From Stackebrandtia nassauensis DSM 44728 (GTDB taxonomy: Bacteria; Actinomycetota; Actinomycetes; Mycobacteriales; Micromonosporaceae), in contig NC_013947.1 of the NCBI RefSeq assembly GCF_000024545.1, forward strand, positions 1,054,001 through 1,118,000: a DNA stretch of 64,000 nucleotides, read 5' to 3'. A program made the translations under genes and the position numbers. The notes beneath the pieces were generated by a model. It worked only from the letters and a program-made list of their open reading frames with translations. It searched no databases and was not told the DNA's origin. Below, piece by piece: positions 59,324 through 64,000 of this stretch (position 1 is the stretch's first letter; each line of letters starts with the position of its first letter).

Positions 59324-61387
59324 CTAACCGCCGGACAGCGGCGCCTCGTTTGCCAGTACCAGGACGGCCATGTCGTCGCGGGGGTCCTCATCGGAGTAGT
59401 TGATGACGGCGCTGCGCAGCTTGGCGGCGATGACATTGGCCGGGTATCCGGCCAGCGGACGCAGGGACCGGCAGATGTTGGCGTGGCCGAACAGCTTGGA
59501 GCCGTCGCGGCGTTCGGTGACGCCGTCGGTGTAGAACACCAGGGCGTCGCCGGGCAGCAGCGTGCACTTGACCGGATTGACCGCGAGCTTGGGCAGCAGC
59601 CCGACGGCGGTGCCCAGCGCGCCGACGTACTCGCACTTGCCCTCGCGGTGCAACAGCAGCGGGCGTTCGTGTCCGGACAGGACCAGCTCGATGTCGAGGT
59701 TGGCGTCGTCTCGGGTCACCGTCGCGGTGGCCAGGGTCGCGTATCGGCCCTCTGTGGACTGTTCCAGCAGCGTCTGGTTGAGCAGTTCCAGGGTGCGCGG
59801 CAGCGGCCGGTGGTCGCGGGTCATGACCCGCAGGACGTCGCGCACCAGCCCGGTGACGGCTCCGGCCCGGGCGCCCTTGCCGCACACGTCGCCGATGGAC
59901 ACGAAGTAGCCGCCGCCCTCCAGTTCCAGGACGTCGTAGAAGTCGCCGTCGACCTCGGTGCCGGTGGCGGCCGGGATGTACTCGGCGGCGAAGGCCAGGC
60001 CCTTGGCCTTCGGCAGCGCCGAGGGCAGCAGCGACTGCTGGAAGTCGCGGGCGATCTCGGCGCGTTCGGAGTGGATGCGGGCGTTGTCGATGGCCAGGGC
60101 GGCGCGGCGGGCCGCGTCCTCCAGGATCGTGATGTCGTCGCGGGAGTGGGTGCGACCGACGGGACGGCCCACCGCCAGCACGCCCAGGACGGTGCCGCGC
60201 GCGACCAGCGGGATGACGACGCCCTCGGCGGGCGGCGGCAGCGGCACCGCGCCCGCGTGCACGTCGACGCCGCGGATCCGGGCCGCCAGTTCGGGCTCGG
60301 CCAGGCGTTGCCGCAGCCTCGGCAGCGAGGACTCCGAGGCGTGGACGGCGGCGGCCAGTTCGGTGTTGCCCCACTCGTCGACGGTGTGGACGGCGCACCA
60401 CTCGCCCAGCCGGGGGACCATGATCTGCGGTACCAGCGCCAGGGTGAGGTTGACGTCCAGCGACTGCGCCAGCAGTTCCCCGGCCTCGGCCAGGAAGGTC
60501 AGCCAGCCGCGACGGCGGCGGTCGGAGCCGGTGACCCGGTCGGTCTCGATGGCCAGCGCCATCCGGTCGGCCGACAGCGCCGCCAGTGAAGTCCAGTATG
60601 GAGGCGGGTCGGAGTCGGGGAACAGCTCGACCCGTCCGGAATAGGGCCGGTGCACCGGAAGCGCGACCGAGACCATGGTGTCGCCGGAGGTGATGTTGCC
60701 GTGTTTGGCGACCACGGCCGGGCCGGAGCCGTCGGCGGTGTCGAGGTAGACCACGCCGCCGGGCGCCCCGATCACCTCGCACAGCCGCAGCAGCATCTCC
60801 GAGATCAGCTGCGGCAGGGTCAGCTTGGTCCGCAGTTCGTCTCCGATGTGGATCAGCCACGAGACCCGCTCGGCGGTGCGGGCGATGGCCGCGACGTCGT
60901 CCTCGGGCACCTCGGTGACCACGGCGGGCGCGTCGCCGCGTTTCTCGCCGGTCAGGGCCCGGGCCGCGGTGGAGGGCACCTCCAGCCGGAACCAGACGCC
61001 CTTGCCGTCGGGATCGTGGCTGATGCCCCACGAGGAGGCGAACTGGTCGACCAGCAGCAGGCCGCGACCGTGCTCGGCGCCCTCGTCGGGCGGAACCGGC
61101 GTGGCGGGACCTATCGGACCGGACCGGAAGTCGGTTACGGTTACGGTGACCCCGCGGTCATCCGCCGCGACGTTGACGTCGAGATCGGTCCCGGCATGAA
61201 TGACACCGTTGGTGGCCAACTCGGTGGTGAGTAGCAGGGCCTCGTCCATGAGGTCGGTGAGGCCGACTTCGGCGAGCACCTCGCGCACCACCGCGCGAGC
61301 CGCCGCTGGCGACCGGTGGCTGGCAGGAAGGCGAAGTTGCCTGTGTGCGCGTACAGACACCACAGGAGTCTCTCTCACCGCCACCAC
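59324..61387 (-). CDS. PP2C (SpoIIE-type) phosphatase with N-terminal HATPase and GAF domains
   Basis: A 687-residue regulator. Residues about 20-140 form an RsbW-like histidine kinase ATPase (LLLTTELATNGVIHAG, EHGRGLLLVDQFASSWG). One or two GAF sensory domains follow at about 165-410. The C-terminal PP2C/SpoIIE domain about 455-680 has metal-binding Asp in EVDGDFYDVLE, SIGDVCGKGARAG and DDMAVLVLA. Such fusions can both phosphorylate an anti-sigma antagonist and dephosphorylate it, acting in partner-switching stress control (family knowledge). Several GTG codons (61387, 61384, 61378) could start it. Divergent from the HAMP kinase at 61508, hinting at a shared pathway. Confidence 0.92.
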   Translation of the reverse strand: MVAVRETPVVSVRAHRQLRLPASHRSPAAARAVVREVLAEVGLTDLMDEALLLTTELATNGVIHAGTDLDVNVAADDRGVTVTVTDFRSGPIGPATPVPPDEGAEHGRGLLLVDQFASSWGISHDPDGKGVWFRLEVPSTAARALTGEKRGDAPAVVTEVPEDDVAAIARTAERVSWLIHIGDELRTKLTLPQLISEMLLRLCEVIGAPGGVVYLDTADGSGPAVVAKHGNITSGDTMVSVALPVHRPYSGRVELFPDSDPPPYWTSLAALSADRMALAIETDRVTGSDRRRRGWLTFLAEAGELLAQSLDVNLTLALVPQIMVPRLGEWCAVHTVDEWGNTELAAAVHASESSLPRLRQRLAEPELAARIRGVDVHAGAVPLPPPAEGVVIPLVARGTVLGVLAVGRPVGRTHSRDDITILEDAARRAALAIDNARIHSERAEIARDFQQSLLPSALPKAKGLAFAAEYIPAATGTEVDGDFYDVLELEGGGYFVSIGDVCGKGARAGAVTGLVRDVLRVMTRDHRPLPRTLELLNQTLLEQSTEGRYATLATATVTRDDANLDIELVLSGHERPLLLHREGKCEYVGALGTAVGLLPKLAVNPVKCTLLPGDALVFYTDGVTERRDGSKLFGHANICRSLRPLAGYPANVIAAKLRSAVINYSDEDPRDDMAVLVLANEAPLSGG

Positions 61388-61507
61388 GCCCTTGCGCGGG
61401 GTACCACCGAAACCCGTCGAGCTCTAGGGTCTGCGTATGGACCCCTGGGCGCCCGGCACTCCACCGGCCGAGCGCGACGCGAGCCCGAGAACGAAGTGAG
61501 GTAGTCG

Positions 61508-64000
61508 ATGACATCCACCCGAGCCGTCTCCGATCACGATTTCCTGGAGATCCTGGCCGAAGCCCTGGGTCGCATGGAGATCGGTGATTTCACGGTGAGG
61601 CTGCCACGGGGTGACGGTCTGGCCGGGGAGGTCGCCGACCGCTTCAACGCGGTCGCCGAGCGTTCCGACCGCCGTACCCGGGAGTTGCAGCTGATCAGCC
61701 GGGTGGTCGGCCGCGAGGGCCGCCTCACCGAACGACTGGACGCCGAACGCCTGGACGGGTCTTGGCGCGAGGGTGCCGAGGCGGTCAACCGGCTCGTCGA
61801 CGACGTGGTGCGCCCGACCTCGGAGATCGCGCGGGTGCTCAACGCGGTGGCCGCCGGCGACCTGAAGCAGCGCGCCCAGCTGGAGATCGAGGGACGGCCG
61901 CTGCGCGGCGAGTTCCGCTCCATCGCCGAGACCGTCAACACGATGGTCGAGCTGTTGGCGGCGTTCGCCGACGAGGTCACCCGCGTCGCCCGCGAGGTCG
62001 GCACCGACGGCAAACTCGGCGGCCAGGCGCAGGTGGAGGGGGTCTCGGGCCGGTGGCGGCAGCTGACCGACTCGGTCAACACGATGGCCTCCAACCTGAC
62101 CAACCAGGTGCGTTCGATCGCGTCGGTCACCACCGCCATCGCCGCCGGTGACCTGAGCCAGACGGTGGACGTGGACGCCAAGGGCGAGGTCGCCGAACTC
62201 GCCGAGACCGTCAATTCGCTGACCAACACGCTCCAGGTCTTCGCCGGTGAGGTGACCCGGGTGGCCCGCGAGGTGGGCACCGACGGGAAGCTGGGCGGCC
62301 AGGCCGACGTGCCCGGTGTCGCGGGCACCTGGAAGGACCTGACCGACAACGTCAACGGCATGGCCTTCAACCTGACCGAACAGGTGCGAGGAATTTCCAC
62401 GGTGGCCACGGCGGTGGCCTCGGGTGACCTGACCCAGAAGATCACCGTGACGGCGCAGGGCGAGATCCTGGAGCTGAAGAACACCGTCAACACGATGGTC
62501 GACCAGCTGTCGTCCTTCGCCGACGAGGTGACGCGAGTCGCCCGCGAGGTCGGCACCGAGGGCCGGCTCGGCGGTCAGGCGCAGGTGTACGGGGTCGCCG
62601 GAACCTGGCGGCAGCTCACCGAGAACGTCAACCAGCTGGCCCGCAACCTCACCGACCAGGTGCGCGGCATCGCGACCGTCACCAAGGCCGTGCAGGCCGG
62701 TGACCTGTCGCAGAAGATCACGGTCGACGCGCAGGGCGAGGTCGCGGCGTTGAAGGACACCATCAACACGATGGTCGACCAGCTGTCGCGGTTCGCCGAC
62801 GAGGTCAACCGGGTCGCGCGTGAGGTCGGGACCCAGGGCCGCCTGGGCGGCCAGGCCAACGTGCGCGGTGTGTCCGGGGTCTGGAAGGACCTCACCGACA
62901 ACGTGAACCTCATGGCCTTCAACCTGACCGAGCAGGTCCGCAACATCTCCACCGTCGCCACGGCGGTGCAGGCGGGCGACCTGTCGCAGAAGATCACCGT
63001 GGACGCGTCGGGCGAGATGCTGGAGCTCAAGCAGGTCCTCAACACCATGGTGGAGCAGCTGTCCCGCTTCGCCGACGAGGTGACGCGGGTGGCCCGCGAA
63101 GTCGGTACCGACGGCAAGCTCGCCGGTCAGGCCAACGTCCGGGACATCTCGGGCGTGTGGAAGGAACTGACCGACAACGTCAACCAGATGGCCTCGAACC
63201 TGACCGAGCAGGTCCGCAACATCGCCACGGTCGCCACCGCCGTGCAGGCCGGTGACCTGTCGCAGAAGATCACCGTCGACGCGCAGGGCGAGATGCTGCA
63301 ACTGAAGACCACCGTGAACACGATGGTCGACCAGCTGTCCTCGTTCGCGGACGAGGTCACGCGTGTGGCCCGTGAAGTGGGCACCGAGGGCCGCCTGGGT
63401 GGCCAGGCCCGGGTGCGCGGTGTCTCCGGCATCTGGAAGGAACTGACCGACAACGTCAACCAGATGGCGTCCAACCTGACCGAGCAGGTCCGCAACATCG
63501 CCACCGTCACCAAGGCCGTCGCCGACGGCGACCTCACCCAGAAGATCACGGTCGACGCCGAGGGCGAGATCCTGGACGTGAAGACGACCGTCAACACCAT
63601 GGTCGACCAGCTGTCGTCCTTCGCCGACGAGGTCACCCGAGTCGCCCGCGAGGTGGGCTCGGAGGGCAAGCTCGGCGGCCAGGCACAGGTCGACGACGTG
63701 TCGGGAACCTGGCGGGCGCTGACCAACAACGTGAACTCGCTGGCCGCGACCCTGACCAACCAGCTGCGGTCCATCGCCTCGGTCGCCGAGTCGGTGGCCC
63801 GGGGCGACCTGACCCAGTCGGTGGACGTCGAGGCCGCCGGTGAGGTCGCCGAACTGCGTGAGTCCATCAACGAGATGATCGTGGCGCTGCGCGAGACCAC
63901 CGCCAAGAACGCCGACCAGGACTGGCTGAACTCCAACCTGGCCCGGGTCTCGGGTCTGTTGCAGGGGCAGCGCGACCTCACCGAGGTCTGCCGGATGATC
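61508..64000 (+). CDS. HAMP-array sensor histidine kinase, N-terminal part (C-terminus outside window)
   Basis: Open from ATG 61508 to the right edge (831 codons). No signal or membrane segment, so it is cytoplasmic. At least seven HAMP-type units repeat every 276 bp (92 residues), each with a [12 protein letters not shown]-like helix (near 61972, 62248, 62524, 62800, 63076, 63352 and 63628). Only the linkers vary. The last residues in the window ([15 protein letters not shown]) begin a GAF domain. This is the layout of the soluble poly-HAMP hybrid kinases related to fungal group III (Nik1) kinases, where HAMP arrays sense osmotic or other stress. A kinase and receiver domain should follow outside the window. 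Confidence 0.92.
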   Translation, partial: MTSTRAVSDHDFLEILAEALGRMEIGDFTVRLPRGDGLAGEVADRFNAVAERSDRRTRELQLISRVVGREGRLTERLDAERLDGSWREGAEAVNRLVDDVVRPTSEIARVLNAVAAGDLKQRAQLEIEGRPLRGEFRSIAETVNTMVELLAAFADEVTRVAREVGTDGKLGGQAQVEGVSGRWRQLTDSVNTMASNLTNQVRSIASVTTAIAAGDLSQTVDVDAKGEVAELAETVNSLTNTLQVFAGEVTRVAREVGTDGKLGGQADVPGVAGTWKDLTDNVNGMAFNLTEQVRGISTVATAVASGDLTQKITVTAQGEILELKNTVNTMVDQLSSFADEVTRVAREVGTEGRLGGQAQVYGVAGTWRQLTENVNQLARNLTDQVRGIATVTKAVQAGDLSQKITVDAQGEVAALKDTINTMVDQLSRFADEVNRVAREVGTQGRLGGQANVRGVSGVWKDLTDNVNLMAFNLTEQVRNISTVATAVQAGDLSQKITVDASGEMLELKQVLNTMVEQLSRFADEVTRVAREVGTDGKLAGQANVRDISGVWKELTDNVNQMASNLTEQVRNIATVATAVQAGDLSQKITVDAQGEMLQLKTTVNTMVDQLSSFADEVTRVAREVGTEGRLGGQARVRGVSGIWKELTDNVNQMASNLTEQVRNIATVTKAVADGDLTQKITVDAEGEILDVKTTVNTMVDQLSSFADEVTRVAREVGSEGKLGGQAQVDDVSGTWRALTNNVNSLAATLTNQLRSIASVAESVARGDLTQSVDVEAAGEVAELRESINEMIVALRETTAKNADQDWLNSNLARVSGLLQGQRDLTEVCRMI

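Noticed and set aside
61424-63301. Long minus-strand frame opposite the HAMP array
   Set aside because: Its repeats simply mirror the HAMP repeats of the plus-strand kinase. Composition is His/Leu/Val/Asp-rich without any family match.
61972-63900. Regular 276-bp repeats as a possible CRISPR or satellite array
   Set aside because: The period is far too long for CRISPR, and the repeats are in-frame HAMP domains.

Overview
The window is chromosomal DNA from a very GC-rich actinobacterium. GTG and TTG starts are common, neighbouring genes often overlap by 4 nt (ATGA, GTGA, TTGA), and there are mycosin-type serine proteases, a SigE-family sigma factor, a SpoIIE-type phosphatase and the actinobacterial sulfurtransferase/DUF1416 pair. 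Gene content fits a Glycomycetaceae/Stackebrandtia-like organism, but this is an impression from content and not a proven assignment. No rRNA, tRNA, CRISPR array or prophage was recognised.

Layout. 1-12 kb: two mycosins (one cut by the left edge), a long disordered protein, a Tat-exported berberine-bridge-type flavin oxidase, an ABC exporter with a divergent GbsR/MarR-like regulator and a perfect operator-like palindrome between them, and a small type VII secretion satellite (YxxxD-bearing small protein, 614-residue helical/Pro-Gly-rich protein, divergent mycosin). 12-25 kb: housekeeping genes (TatD, two glycosyltransferases, rsmA-ispE, glmS, acpS, bifunctional NAD(P)HX repair enzyme, citrate synthase) with small regulators and VOC/DUF proteins. 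25.5-26.9 kb: a solitary TnpB element lying between citrate synthase and pdxH, with terminal hairpins. 27-32 kb: aldose epimerase, small membrane proteins and an acidic protein made of DxDxDG calcium-binding-like repeats. 32-40 kb: cydDC with a CopC-like gene, then a sulfurtransferase/DUF1416 operon preceded by a 24-residue Cys-containing leader peptide. 40-45 kb: an OpuC/ProX-type osmolyte importer whose binding protein appears circularly permuted, and a secreted subtilase. 45-51.5 kb: a LacI-controlled sugar ABC importer with its own ATPase and a TIM-barrel isomerase. 51.5-64 kb: ECF sigma factor and membrane partner, MFS carrier, DinB protein, second DxDxDG protein, GH35 beta-galactosidase, oligopeptidase B, a SpoIIE-domain phosphatase, and the N-terminal HAMP array of a large sensor kinase cut by the right edge.

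The points most worth checking are the circularly permuted binding protein (42.5-43.6 kb), the leader peptide upstream of the sulfurtransferase (37.7 kb), the TnpB element whose left-end hairpin covers its own ribosome binding site (26.8 kb), the type VII satellite (8-12 kb), and the paired DxDxDG proteins that lack signal peptides (31.7 and 55.0 kb). All calls come from reading the sequence. No database search was run.
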